In this document: one piece after another, positions 45,831 to 54,142 of the stretch
Position numbering within the stretch: the stretch's first letter is position 1
How the letters are laid out: each line of letters starts with the position of its first letter
DNA from: Sphingopyxis jiangsuensis
Lineage (GTDB): Bacteria; Pseudomonadota; Alphaproteobacteria; Sphingomonadales; Sphingomonadaceae
Assembly: GCF_016734905.1 (NCBI RefSeq)
Contig: NZ_JAERPO010000001.1
Coordinates: forward strand, 1,302,001 to 1,366,000
Direction of reading: 5' to 3'
Length of the DNA: 64,000 nucleotides
The notes under the pieces: model-generated
Seen by the model: the letters and a program-made list of their open reading frames with translations, nothing else
What the model was told of the DNA's origin: nothing
Databases searched by the model: none
Position numbers and translations under genes: made by a program

Positions 45831-45845
45831 TTAATTTTGACTTAA
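45831..45845 (-). promoter_or_regulatory. CtrA box upstream of ctrA
   Basis: TTAA-TTTTGAC-TTAA is an exact match to the CtrA consensus. It lies about 146-160 bases upstream of the ctrA start and overlaps the stop codon of the LysR gene. A further TTAACCAT half-site-like sequence lies at 45802-45809. Confidence 0.6.
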
Positions 45846-46768
45846 CCCGCGGAATCCCGCGAGTCGCGCCCTGTGCATGACAGTTTCAGACTGTCGACAA
45901 GATGGTCAGAAAGCGCGCGGACGCGCGCCGGACGCAAGCGCGTCGGCGGCGACAGCAGGTGCAGAAAAGACTGCGGCAATGACCAGTCGGTGAGGATCGG
46001 CACCAGCTGTCCCGCCGCGATTTCCTCACGCGCGATGAACTCCGGCAACACGGCAACGCCGCCGCCGGCCACCAGCAGCGGCACCATGATGTCGCCGTTG
46101 TTCGTGAACATGGGGCCCGTCGGTATCACCGTCGCTTCCTCGCCTTCGCGCGAAAAATGCAGCGGCAATATGCGGTCGCGGTGGCCGTAGCCGATCAGGC
46201 GATGGCGCGCGAGTTCGAGTGGATGGCGCGGCGTACCATGCGCTTCAAGATAGGCCGGGCTTGCGATGATCGACGCGGCGACCGGCGCGATGGTTCGCGC
46301 AAGCAGGCTGGAATCGGCTAGCGGCGCGATGCGCAGCGTCAGGTCTATCCCTTCGGCTACCGGGTCATGCCGCGCGTCGCTGAGCATCACATCGACCGTG
46401 ACCGCCGGGTGCCGTTCGAGGAAGACGGCGAGCGGCGGCCCCAAAACCTTGATGCCGAAGCTCATCGGCGCCGCCAGCTTGATCGGCCCCGAAAGGTCGA
46501 TGCGGTCGCCGCGCGCCGCTTCGGTCGCCGCCATCGCCGCCGCAACCATCGCGCGCGCCTCGTCCAGGAGTCCCGCACCAGCGGTCGAGACTGCGACCGT
46601 GCGCGAACTGCGGTGAAGCAACGCGATGCCGAGCGACGCCTCCAGCCGCGACACCGCCTTCGACACCGTCGCCTTTGACAGGCCGAGCGAAGACGCTGCG
46701 GCCGTGAAGCTTCCGCCGTCCGCAACCGCCACAAAACAAGCCCAGCCTTCATAGTCGGGGAGCGACAT
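45842..46768 (-). CDS. LysR-family transcriptional regulator
   Basis: A 308-residue LysR regulator. The winged HTH is at the N terminus (GWACFVAVADGGSFTAAASSLGLSKATVSKAVSRLEASLGIALLHRSSRTV), followed by a periplasmic-binding-like co-inducer domain. It is divergent from the pirin gene and separated by 128 bases that carry a perfect inverted repeat and a direct repeat, so it most likely regulates the pirin and azoreductase genes. ATG 46768 with GCAGGATG upstream was chosen over the longer in-frame start at 46804. Confidence 0.92.
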   Translation of the reverse strand: MSLPDYEGWACFVAVADGGSFTAAASSLGLSKATVSKAVSRLEASLGIALLHRSSRTVAVSTAGAGLLDEARAMVAAAMAATEAARGDRIDLSGPIKLAAPMSFGIKVLGPPLAVFLERHPAVTVDVMLSDARHDPVAEGIDLTLRIAPLADSSLLARTIAPVAASIIASPAYLEAHGTPRHPLELARHRLIGYGHRDRILPLHFSREGEEATVIPTGPMFTNNGDIMVPLLVAGGGVAVLPEFIAREEIAAGQLVPILTDWSLPQSFLHLLSPPTRLRPARVRALSDHLVDSLKLSCTGRDSRDSAG

Positions 46769-46783
46769 GCAATCATCCTGCAT

Positions 46784-46825
46784 ATGGAAACAATAGATTT
46801 CCATCTATGCTATTTTGGAAACAAT
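46784..46825. promoter_or_regulatory. LysR-type operator region between the LysR and pirin genes
   Basis: ATGGAAA (46784-46790) and TTTCCAT (46798-46804) form a perfect inverted repeat with a 7-base spacer. TGGAAACAAT occurs twice as a direct repeat (46785-46794 and 46816-46825), 31 bases apart, or three helical turns. This is the arrangement expected for a LysR-type dimer-of-dimers at a divergent promoter. Confidence 0.65.
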
Positions 46826-46896
46826 GCCAATCGCTATGTTGGGCTCAACCCAAGGCCGCCGCCATGCCGGGGGCGTGCCAGAGAAAGGAATGCCCG

Positions 46897-47592
46897 ATGA
46901 TCGACATTCGCAAATTCGACACGCTGGGCCACGCCAACCACGGCTGGCTCGATGCCCGCCATCATTTTTCCTTCGCCAACTATTATGACGAAGACCGCAT
47001 GGGCTGGGGGGCGCTGCGCGTCTGGAACGACGATGCCATTGCCGCGCAGGCCGGCTTTCCGCCGCACCCGCACCGCGACATGGAAATCATCACCTATGTC
47101 CGCACCGGCGCGATCACCCATCGCGACAGCATGGGCAACAGCGGCCGCACCGAAGCGGGCGACGTTCAGGTGATGAGTGCCGGCACCGGCGTGACGCACA
47201 GCGAGTTCAACCTCGAGGACGAGGAAACGACGCTGTTCCAGATCTGGATCATGCCCGACCGTGCCGGCGGCAACCCCGGATGGGGCGCGCGCCAGTTCCC
47301 CAAGGCGGATCGCTCGGGTCGCTTCGTAACGCTGGCAAGCGGCATCGAGGGCGACGATGTCCTGCCGATCCGCGCCGACGCCCGTGTCGCGGCCGCGACG
47401 GTCAACGCCGGTGAGAGCGTGTCCTACGACCTCGGAGACGGACGCCACGCCTATCTGGTCGCTGCCAAGGGACGCATCCGCGTCAATGGTCTGAATGCCG
47501 ATCCGCGCGATGGCATCGCGATCCGCGATGTCGGCACGATCATCGTCGAGGCGCTCGAAGACGCCGAACTGGTGCTCGTCGACAGCCTCTGA
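46897..47592 (+). CDS. pirin family protein
   Basis: A 231-residue bicupin. The N-terminal cupin has the metal ligands in GFPPHPHRDMEIITYVRTGAITHRDSMGN and the GVTHSEFN segment (three His and one Glu). Bacterial pirins such as YhhW act as quercetinases or redox sensors. It is divergent from a LysR gene and followed by an NADH azoreductase gene, a frequent pairing that suggests a quinone or electrophile response. ATG 46897 has AAAGGAA upstream. Confidence 0.94.
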   Translation: MIDIRKFDTLGHANHGWLDARHHFSFANYYDEDRMGWGALRVWNDDAIAAQAGFPPHPHRDMEIITYVRTGAITHRDSMGNSGRTEAGDVQVMSAGTGVTHSEFNLEDEETTLFQIWIMPDRAGGNPGWGARQFPKADRSGRFVTLASGIEGDDVLPIRADARVAAATVNAGESVSYDLGDGRHAYLVAAKGRIRVNGLNADPRDGIAIRDVGTIIVEALEDAELVLVDSL

Positions 47593-47604
47593 CGAAATCC
47601 CCCC

Positions 47605-47640
47605 GGGCCGCCGCTTGTCCCCTCCCTGAGGCGGCGGCCC
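47605..47640 (+). terminator. hairpin between the pirin and azoreductase genes
   Basis: GGGCCGCCGC (47605-47614) pairs perfectly with GCGGCGGCCC (47631-47640). Only a short TTCTC tract follows, so it may attenuate rather than fully stop transcription into the azoreductase gene. Confidence 0.5.
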
Positions 47641-47679
47641 ACCCCTTCTCCCTTCTCGAAATGTTCAAGGAGCAATGCC

Positions 47680-48276
47680 ATGACCAATATTCTTCGTATC
47701 GACGCCAGCGCCCGCTATCAGGGTTCGACCACGCGCGCGCTCGCCGAAAAGCTTGTCGAGCGCCTGCTCGCCGAAAGCTATGGCGCCAAGGTCGTCCACC
47801 GCGACCTTGCAGCAACGCCGCCGGCGCTGCTCGACGAAAGCTGGGTATTCGCCAACTTTACCGACGAAGCCGAACGCAGTGACGACCAGAAGACGTCCCT
47901 CGCGGGATCGGACGCGTTGATCGCCGAACTCGAAGCCGCCGACACGATCGTTATCGGCGTCCCCGTGTATAATTTTGCAATCCCCGCCGCGCTCAAGGCA
48001 TGGGTCGACCAGATCGCCCGCGCGCGCAAGACGTTCCGCTACACCGAAGCCGGTCCCGAAGGCCTGCTGAAGGGCAAGCGCGCCTTCCTGGTCGTCGCCT
48101 CGGGTGGCGTCCCGGTTGGCAGCGATTATGACTTTGCCACCGGCTATCTGCGCCACGTCCTCGGTTTCGTCGGAATCACCGACGTCACCATCATCGCTGC
48201 CGACCAGCAGATGGCGGACGAAACGGCAGTCACCCGCGCGACCGCCGCGATCGACGGCCTACAGCAGGCGGCCTGA
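47680..48276 (+). CDS. azoR: FMN-dependent NADH:quinone reductase / azoreductase
   Basis: A 198-residue flavodoxin-fold enzyme that reduces quinones and azo dyes by two electrons using NADH. FMN-binding features are present: RIDASARYQGSTTRALAEKLVERL at the N terminus, GVPVYNFAIPAALKAWVDQIARARKTFRYTEAGPEGLLKGKRAFLVVASGG in the centre, as in E. coli AzoR. It follows pirin, in a likely LysR-controlled unit. CAAGGAGCA precedes the ATG. Confidence 0.94.
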   Translation: MTNILRIDASARYQGSTTRALAEKLVERLLAESYGAKVVHRDLAATPPALLDESWVFANFTDEAERSDDQKTSLAGSDALIAELEAADTIVIGVPVYNFAIPAALKAWVDQIARARKTFRYTEAGPEGLLKGKRAFLVVASGGVPVGSDYDFATGYLRHVLGFVGITDVTIIAADQQMADETAVTRATAAIDGLQQAA

Positions 48277-48337
48277 CCCGAAAGCGCGTCCCGCCGGGTT
48301 TGTTCCTTTCGCTTGACCCGGCGCGGACCGCGCCCGC

Positions 48338-48373
48338 ACCCGGTCCGGCGCGGTTTCCGCTGCCGGACCGGGT
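48338..48373 (+). terminator. hairpin after the azoreductase gene
   Basis: ACCCGGTCCGGC (48338-48349) pairs perfectly with GCCGGACCGGGT (48362-48373), 60 bases past the azoreductase stop, followed by CACTTTCCC. It is a strong stem without a clear T-run. Confidence 0.55.
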
Positions 48374-48451
48374 CACTTTCCCGCTGCATCCATCCGATGG
48401 CCGCTGACGTTTCCGCTTTCGGCAAGGGGCTGCCCGCCCTATAGCGCGGCG

Positions 48452-49135
48452 ATGCTTCTTTCAGACCGCATCCTCTTTCTCGACGGCGAAGCCCTCGTCC
48501 TCGACAAGCCCGAAGGCCTGCCCGTCGATCCGCCGCGCGACGGCAGCCTCAGCCTCGAAAACCATCTCGACAGCTTGCGCTTCGGTTTCAAACGCTGGCC
48601 GCTTGCCGTCCATCGGCTCGACCGCGACACGTCGGGATGCCTGCTGCTCGCGCGCAACCCAAAGGCACATGGCCGCTTCACGCGCGCGTTCGAAAGCCGT
48701 GCGGTCAACAAGCAATATCTCGCGATCCTCGACGGCGTTCCCGATGCAGCGAGCGGCACAATAGACCTGCCGCTGTCCAAAACCTCGACCGCCGAAACGG
48801 GCTGGCGGATGGTCGGCGACCCGACCGGCAAACCGTCGGTGTCGCACTGGGAAAAGCTGGCGGTCGTCGAGGGCCGCGCGCTGCTGCGCTTTCGCCCCGA
48901 GACGGGGCGCACGCACCAATTGCGCGTCCACGCGCTCGAAGGTCTCGGTTTCGCGATCGTCGGCGATCCCGTCTACGGCCGCGGCGGCCCGCGCGACCGG
49001 ACGATGCTCCACGCCGAACGGCTTGTGGTCGATCGTGACGTCAAGCCGCCAATCATCGCCGAGGCGCCGTTCCCCGATCGTTTTGCTGCTCTGGGGTTCG
49101 AGGCGCCCGAGGGCGCGGCACCAACCCGTGGCTGA
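48452..49135 (+). CDS. RluA family pseudouridine synthase
   Basis: Isomerises uridine to pseudouridine in rRNA or tRNA. The 227-residue protein contains the catalytic HRLDRDTSGCLLLARN motif with Asp near residue 53, RPETGRTHQLRVH near 149 and IVGDPVYG near 169. There is no S4 domain and it is short, so it belongs to the small RluA/TruC-like group; the target uridine is not predictable. It overlaps the next gene by eight bases. Confidence 0.92.
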   Translation: MLLSDRILFLDGEALVLDKPEGLPVDPPRDGSLSLENHLDSLRFGFKRWPLAVHRLDRDTSGCLLLARNPKAHGRFTRAFESRAVNKQYLAILDGVPDAASGTIDLPLSKTSTAETGWRMVGDPTGKPSVSHWEKLAVVEGRALLRFRPETGRTHQLRVHALEGLGFAIVGDPVYGRGGPRDRTMLHAERLVVDRDVKPPIIAEAPFPDRFAALGFEAPEGAAPTRG

Positions 49136-49529
49136 GATTCCGGAAAGCGCGATCAGCGAGCGCTTCCTCGCGGGGTCGGGTCCGGGAGGGCAGAATGTCA
49201 ACAAGGTCGCGACCGCGTGCCAGCTACGCGTTGACGTCTATGCACTGGGCTTGCCGCCCGATGCCTTTCGCCGGCTGAAGACACTCGCGGGCAGCAAGCT
49301 GACGAGCGAAGGGGGGCTTGTCATCCTCGCGCGCCGGTTTCGCACCCAAGAAGCGAACCGCGCCGACGCGCGGAATCGGCTCAGCGAACTGATCGACGCC
49401 GCACTCACCCGTCCCGAACGGCGGATCAAGACCAAGCCGAGCAAGGCCGCGAAGGCGCGGCGTGCCGAAGGAAAAAAGGCCCGCAGCGCGGTGAAAGCGA
49501 TGCGCGGCCGCGTGCGCGGAGCGGAGTAA
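49128..49529 (+). CDS. arfB: alternative ribosome-rescue peptidyl-tRNA hydrolase
   Basis: ArfB (YaeJ) releases peptides from stalled ribosomes. The 133-residue protein has the release-factor GGQ motif in FLAGSGPGGQNVNKVAT and the basic C-terminal tail (RRIKTKPSKAAKARRAEGKKARSAVKAMRGRVRGAE) that enters the mRNA channel. The start is GTG 49128, inside the 3' end of the RluA-type gene; no ATG fits. Confidence 0.95.
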   Translation: MAEIPESAISERFLAGSGPGGQNVNKVATACQLRVDVYALGLPPDAFRRLKTLAGSKLTSEGGLVILARRFRTQEANRADARNRLSELIDAALTRPERRIKTKPSKAAKARRAEGKKARSAVKAMRGRVRGAE

Positions 49530-49878
49530 ACAGGATTTTTACGATGCTCCGCTAGACCACTCGAGCGATCAAGCGGAGCAGTTCATGAGCGAAATCCCAA
49601 AATCCGCCCTGAGGCCCCCCTTGTCTGACCGCCCCGAGTTTCGTCGGAGGCAGTATGAGGGGCGCCGGGATGATGATTGCCGCCGATCAACCGCGGACCA
49701 TTACCGTGCCCGACAGGCGCCCGACAAAGCGCTCTCGCCGGGACAAATAAAGCCCCCACAGCCTGTAGCCACCGACGTCGAGTTGTTCCGATAAGAAACA
49801 GGAGTGCCGACTGTTTACCAAGTTCGTCTATCTTGCGGTAACTGTTTACGGCTTAGATCGACGTAGCGAAACTGGGTT
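49530..49878. other. intergenic region between arfB and a PilZ gene
   Basis: About 350 bases. A 69-codon open frame at 49585-49794 starts with ATG after GCGGAG, but its Arg/Pro-rich composition is typical of random high-GC frames, so I do not call it a gene. Near the right end TTACC (49815-49819) and GGTAA (49837-49841) are inverted and may be part of the PilZ gene promoter. Confidence 0.4.
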
Positions 49879-50223
49879 ATGGAAATCAGCGCCGTGATAG
49901 AAACGCAGAAGTTCAAGGTCAGACCAGCCCCCGAAGCCGCTCGTCGTTCGAAGCGTGCCCCCGTAAAGGCGCGCGCTCGGTTCCGCGAACCCGGGCTCAA
50001 TCCATTCGATGTTGACCTGTTCGACCTGTCGTCGACCGGGTTCCGGATGGTCACCGCCTTTCGCCCGCAAATCGGCAAACACATCTGGGTGAACTTGCCC
50101 GGACTGCAACCGCTCGAGGCCGTGGTGCGCAGAGCTGACGGCAATAATTACGGGTGCGAATTCATTGCGCCGCTTCATCCCGCGGTGGCGGATCATCTGC
50201 AGGCAAGCCTGCGCGGCGCATAA
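49879..50223 (+). CDS. PilZ domain protein
   Basis: A 114-residue single-domain PilZ protein. RRSKRAPVKARARFREPG supplies the N-terminal arginines, VDLFDLSSTGFRMVTAF contains a DLSSTG form of the D/NxSxxG motif, and the last beta strand reads NYGCEFIAPL. It could bind cyclic-di-GMP. No neighbouring cyclase or phosphodiesterase is present. The start at 49879 lacks a strong ribosome site. Confidence 0.82.
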   Translation: MEISAVIETQKFKVRPAPEAARRSKRAPVKARARFREPGLNPFDVDLFDLSSTGFRMVTAFRPQIGKHIWVNLPGLQPLEAVVRRADGNNYGCEFIAPLHPAVADHLQASLRGA

Positions 50224-50235
50224 CGTCCCCAGGAA

Positions 50236-50661
50236 TCAACGCGCGGCGTTCTCCGACAGGCGCAGGATATGCGTCCATTCAGCCGGGCGCACGCGCCCGA
50301 CCGACAGCCGCGACTGGCGGATCAAATCCATGTCGGCAAGCTTGAGGTCGGCCTTTATGGTCGCGAGCGTGACGGGGTGATCGAGCGGCCGGACCGGCTC
50401 GACGCGCACGACGACCCACGGCGATCCTTCATCGGCGGTCGGATCGGGAAAGGCGGTTTCGGTAACCCGCATGATCCCGACACATTCCTTGCCGATATTG
50501 CTGTGATAGAAGAGCGCCTCGTCGCCGACTTGCATCGCCATCATGTTGAGCTTTGCCGTATGGTTGCGCACACCGTCCCATATGCCGGTGCCGTCCTCGA
50601 CGAGTTGGTCCCACGGATAGACGTCGGGTTCGGACTTCATCAGCCAATATTGCTTGCTCAT
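50236..50661 (-). CDS. EVE domain-containing protein
   Basis: EVE domains (PUA-like fold) bind modified bases in nucleic acids. The 141-residue protein has the full family pattern: KQYWLMKSEPDVYPWDQLVEDGTGIWDGVRNHTAKLNMMAMQVGDEALFYHSNIGKECVGIMRV. It stands alone, convergent with the PilZ gene. Standalone EVE proteins (thymocyte nuclear protein 1 type) are common housekeeping genes in proteobacteria, so this is not evidence of a defence system. Confidence 0.93.
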   Translation of the reverse strand: MSKQYWLMKSEPDVYPWDQLVEDGTGIWDGVRNHTAKLNMMAMQVGDEALFYHSNIGKECVGIMRVTETAFPDPTADEGSPWVVVRVEPVRPLDHPVTLATIKADLKLADMDLIRQSRLSVGRVRPAEWTHILRLSENAAR

Positions 50662-50780
50662 GCCGCGCGGTTTAGCCGAGCCGTGCGGCCGACGGAACCG
50701 CCTTTTTCCCTTTCAAGCGCACGCGGCAGCGCCTAAATCGCTCGGCATGTCGCGCGCCTTGCGGCGCCACCCCTGACCAT

Positions 50781-51725
50781 ATGGATTCGCAATTTATGAC
50801 CGCCGCCGTCCCCGTCATTTCCATGTCGCTTTCCGCCGACGATTTTGCCCGTGATTTCGGAGCCTCGTTCGAGCGTTTCGGCTTTGCCATGATTACCGAC
50901 CACGGCATCGACCCCGCACTGATCGACGATGCATGGACAAAGGCGAAGGAATTTTTCGCGCTGCCCGAGGAGGCGAAGCGCAGCTATCACATCCCCGGCG
51001 GCGGCGGCGCGCGCGGCTATACCCCGTTCGGAACCGAGATCGCCAAGGGCGCGAAAGAAGTCGATCTCAAGGAATTCTGGCACGTCGGCCGCGACCTGCC
51101 CGCAGGCCACCCGCTTGCGGCGCAGCAACCGAACAATGTCTGGCCCGCCGAGGTCGAAGGCTTCCGCGCCGTGTTCGATAAGCTCTTCGCCGAATTCGAC
51201 CGCGTCGGAGGACAGCTGCTGTCGGGCATCGCGCGCTATCTGAAGCTCGCCCCCGATTTCTTCGACGACACGGTGAGAGACGGCAACAGCGTGATGCGCC
51301 TGCTCCACTATCCGCCGGTCGAAGCGCCCGCGAAGGGCATCCGCGCCGAGGCGCATGAGGACATCAATACGATCACCCTGCTGCTCGGCGCCGAGGAGGC
51401 GGGGCTCGAAATCCTCGACAAGGATGGCAGCTGGCTGCCCGTGTCGCCGCCTGCAGGCGCGATGGCGGTCAATGTCGGCGACATGCTCCAGCGGTTGACC
51501 AATAACCGCCTTCCCTCCACTACCCACCGCGTTCGCAACCCCGACGAAGGGCGCGCAAGCATCGCACGCTATTCGATGCCTTTCTTCCTGCATTTCCGCT
51601 CGGACTATCTGATCGAGACGCTCGATAACTGCATCGATGCCGAGCATCCGAACCGCTATCCCCAACCGATTACCGCCGACGATTATCTGCAACATCGGCT
51701 GCGCGAGATCGGGCTGAAGAAATAG
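50781..51725 (+). CDS. isopenicillin N synthase family 2-oxoglutarate/Fe(II) oxygenase
   Basis: A 314-residue non-heme iron dioxygenase of the IPNS/flavonol synthase type. It has the N-terminal DIOX_N region (VPVISMSLSADDFARDFGASFERFGFAMITDHGI) and the iron ligands His and Asp in AEAHEDINTITLLLG and His in STTHRVRNP, with Arg/Ser of the 2-oxoglutarate site in ASIARYSMPFF. The substrate is unknown. The ATG at 50781 fits the domain start; a second ATG five codons later is possible. Confidence 0.9.
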   Translation: MDSQFMTAAVPVISMSLSADDFARDFGASFERFGFAMITDHGIDPALIDDAWTKAKEFFALPEEAKRSYHIPGGGGARGYTPFGTEIAKGAKEVDLKEFWHVGRDLPAGHPLAAQQPNNVWPAEVEGFRAVFDKLFAEFDRVGGQLLSGIARYLKLAPDFFDDTVRDGNSVMRLLHYPPVEAPAKGIRAEAHEDINTITLLLGAEEAGLEILDKDGSWLPVSPPAGAMAVNVGDMLQRLTNNRLPSTTHRVRNPDEGRASIARYSMPFFLHFRSDYLIETLDNCIDAEHPNRYPQPITADDYLQHRLREIGLKK

Positions 51726-51759
51726 CGTCCGGCGGCGGCCCGTCCCGCAAAGCGTTTCG

Positions 51760-53394
51760 CTAATTGGTCCAGTAGATATAATCCTGCCCATCGCGCCACG
51801 GCGCGTCGAGCGGCACGTCAATCCGCACGGGTCCTTCGACAAGGCCGGGCCAGATCGGTTTCGCCATCCCGGCGTTCTGCCTTGCAATCAGCGTGCGCAG
51901 CTCCGCAACGCGGGCGGGCTCGCGCGCCGCAAGGTCGGTTTGTTCGGTGGGATCGGTCGCAAGGTTATAGAGCCGCGCCTTTTCAGGCCGCTTTGTCAGC
52001 TGCAGTTTCCAGTCGCCGGTGCGCACCGCGCGATAGTCCCCCGAGCGCCAGAAGATCGCATCGCGCTGCGCCGGGCCGGCCAATATATCTTCGCTGTCGA
52101 GTAGGCGTCCGCTGGGCAGCTTTGCGCCCGCCGCCGCCGCGATCGTCGCGAAAATGTCGATATGACCGGTGACATCGGCGCGAGCCGTGTTTGCCGCAAT
52201 TGCCTTGGGCCACCGCATGAAGAGCGGCGCGCGGATGCCGCCTTCGAAGAAGGTTGCTTTCCAGCCGCGGTACGGCGCGTTGAGATCGGGAATCCCCGCA
52301 TACCAGGCGCCGCCATTGTCGCTGGTGAAGATGACAAGCGTGTCGTCGTCGATGCCAAGCTGTTCGAGCTTTGCCAGAATGTCACCGATCCGCCGATCCA
52401 TATGCGCGACCATCGCACCATATACGCGCGTCTTGTGGTCCTTGATCTGCACGAACTTGTCATATTCGGCGCGCGTCGCCTGCAGCGGTGTGTGCGGCGC
52501 GGTAAAACCAAGGTAGAGGAAGAAGGGCCGGTTCCGGTTCGCCTCGATCGCCTCAATGGCCTCGTCGGCGAAATAGTCGGTCATATGCCCTTTCGCGGCA
52601 AAGCGCGGACTGCCGTTGAACGTCACCGCATGGCGCAGATTGGCCCAGAGAAAGCGATCGATCGGATCCCAAGGAAGCTTGGCATTGACCGCGTCCGCAT
52701 CATCCTCGGGCAGGAACATCGCCGCGCCCGCCAGCACCGCGAGGCTTTCGTCGAAACCCTGCGCCTGCGGCTGGAGCTTGGGCGCTTCCCCCAAATGCCA
52801 TTTGCCGATGTGAAGCGTGCGATAGCCCGCTGTCTTGACGGTTTCGGCGATCGTCACTTCGCTCGCCGGGACGCCCATGTCGGGATAATCGGGTATGTCG
52901 TCGGTGATGCGGTCCGCGTGAAACACCGCTTCGAGCGGCCCGACTCCGCCGCCATGGACAAGATTCTCCGCAAATTCGGTCGGCACAGCAGTAAATTCGA
53001 ATCCGAAGCGCGTGGGATAGCGCCCGGTCATCATTGCGGCGCGCGAAGGCGAACAGGTCGCGTTGGCGGCATAGGCCGTCGTAAAATTCACTCCTTCACG
53101 CGCGATGCGGTCGATATTGGGCGTGCGCACGATGCCGCCCGCAATGCCGCCACCGTTCAAGCTGATGTCGTTATAGCCCAGATCGTCAGCGACGATCAGG
53201 ATGATGTTGGGCGGCCGCTCACCGCTCCGTGCTGCGTCGGGACCGGCCTGCCACACGACCGGACGGTTCGGCTGAACGGGGTCGCGCCAATCCTGCACGA
53301 TGCCGGGCAGCCGATATCGGTTTTCGGTGTAAGCCCAATATCCACCCGCGACGGCGAGCGCCACGACGCTCAGCCCGATCCAGCCCTTTGCCAT
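51760..53394 (-). CDS. sulfatase (formylglycine-dependent), membrane-anchored
   Basis: A 544-residue type I sulfatase that hydrolyses sulfate esters after oxidation of its cysteine to formylglycine. The signature C114-S-P-S-R118 is present, followed by GRYPTRFGFE, with calcium-site Asp70-Asp71 in VADDLGYNDI and FTSDNGG near 356. The N terminus has a hydrophobic anchor (about 4-22), so it is periplasmic. It is transcribed divergently from a TetR gene across an intergenic inverted repeat also found at the second sulfatase gene. The sulfatase maturation enzyme is not in the window. Confidence 0.94.
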   Translation of the reverse strand: MAKGWIGLSVVALAVAGGYWAYTENRYRLPGIVQDWRDPVQPNRPVVWQAGPDAARSGERPPNIILIVADDLGYNDISLNGGGIAGGIVRTPNIDRIAREGVNFTTAYAANATCSPSRAAMMTGRYPTRFGFEFTAVPTEFAENLVHGGGVGPLEAVFHADRITDDIPDYPDMGVPASEVTIAETVKTAGYRTLHIGKWHLGEAPKLQPQAQGFDESLAVLAGAAMFLPEDDADAVNAKLPWDPIDRFLWANLRHAVTFNGSPRFAAKGHMTDYFADEAIEAIEANRNRPFFLYLGFTAPHTPLQATRAEYDKFVQIKDHKTRVYGAMVAHMDRRIGDILAKLEQLGIDDDTLVIFTSDNGGAWYAGIPDLNAPYRGWKATFFEGGIRAPLFMRWPKAIAANTARADVTGHIDIFATIAAAAGAKLPSGRLLDSEDILAGPAQRDAIFWRSGDYRAVRTGDWKLQLTKRPEKARLYNLATDPTEQTDLAAREPARVAELRTLIARQNAGMAKPIWPGLVEGPVRIDVPLDAPWRDGQDYIYWTN

Positions 53395-53431
53395 CGCCCC
53401 ACCCCTGCTCGCTGCCGCACAGCTATGAAAG

Positions 53432-53448
53432 TGACACTATATGTGTCA
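53432..53448. promoter_or_regulatory. TetR-type operator between sulfatase 1 and the TetR gene
   Basis: TGACACTATATGTGTCA is a perfect inverted repeat (TGACAC/GTGTCA, 5-base centre), 38 bases upstream of the sulfatase start and 64 bases upstream of the TetR start. The pattern TGACA-N7-TGTCA recurs upstream of the second sulfatase gene. Confidence 0.75.
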
Positions 53449-53511
53449 TTATGTCGGTGGTCGCGCAAGCGCGGCATTGACGAAGGCAACGGAACAGGCC
53501 AGCGGGGTTTT

Positions 53512-54138
53512 ATGGCCCAAAGCTTGCAAAGCCGGATCAGTGAAGTCGCCGCGCCCGCGCGCGTCGACGGCCGACGCGAGCGCGGCCGGTCGAGCCGGCG
53601 CCGGATCGTCAAGGCGATGATGACCCTGATCGCGGGCGGCGACCTGATGCCGAGCGCAGCGCGCGTTGCCGAGGAAGCGGGGCTGGGACTGCGCACCGTC
53701 TTTCGTCATTTCGACGACATGGACGCGCTTTACGCCGAGATTTCTGCGACAATCGCCGAACGTGTGTTGCCGATCGTTACAGCCCCCTACGACAGCACCG
53801 ACTGGCGCGTGAACCTGCGCGATCTGGTCGAGCGGCGCGCGCGCGTTTTCGAAACGATGCTGCCTTTTCGCCTTGCCGCGAACATCAAACGCTACCAGTC
53901 GCCCTTCCTCACCGCGCAATATGGGAAAGTGGTTGCGATCGAGCGCGATCTGGTGCTGCGACTACTGCCCAAGGAAATGCGCGGCCGCACGGTTCCGGCC
54001 GAAGCGCTCTGCGCGGCGTTGTCGTTCCAGAACTGGCGGGCGCTGCGTCACGATCACGGAATGTCGGTCGAAGCGGCAGGCAACGTGACCGCGCATATGG
54101 CCGAGGCGCTGGCGGCGGCGCTCGCCGCCGGGGAATGA
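53512..54138 (+). CDS. TetR-family transcriptional regulator
   Basis: A 208-residue regulator. The N-terminal HTH is RRRIVKAMMTLIAGGDLMPSAARVAEEAGLGLRTVFRHFDDMDALYAEI, where the recognition-helix region GLRTVFRHF is typical of TetR proteins; the rest is a helical ligand domain. It lies between two sulfatase genes, divergent from the first and convergent with the second (four-base gap). Shared operators suggest that it represses both and itself. The inducer may be a sulfated compound or its product (inference). The open frame extends far upstream, but that part is antisense to sulfatase 1. Confidence 0.88.
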   Translation: MAQSLQSRISEVAAPARVDGRRERGRSSRRRIVKAMMTLIAGGDLMPSAARVAEEAGLGLRTVFRHFDDMDALYAEISATIAERVLPIVTAPYDSTDWRVNLRDLVERRARVFETMLPFRLAANIKRYQSPFLTAQYGKVVAIERDLVLRLLPKEMRGRTVPAEALCAALSFQNWRALRHDHGMSVEAAGNVTAHMAEALAAALAAGE

Positions 54139-54142
54139 CCGC

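Noticed and set aside
49585-49794. 69-codon open frame between arfB and the PilZ gene
   Set aside because: Arg/Pro-rich random-like composition; only a weak ribosome site; no similarity recognised.
50236-50661. EVE protein as part of a defence system
   Set aside because: It is the standalone housekeeping type and no restriction, nuclease or helicase genes are nearby.
52162-53511. 450-codon upstream extension of the TetR frame
   Set aside because: It is antisense to sulfatase 1 and contains no domain; the TetR protein begins at 53512.
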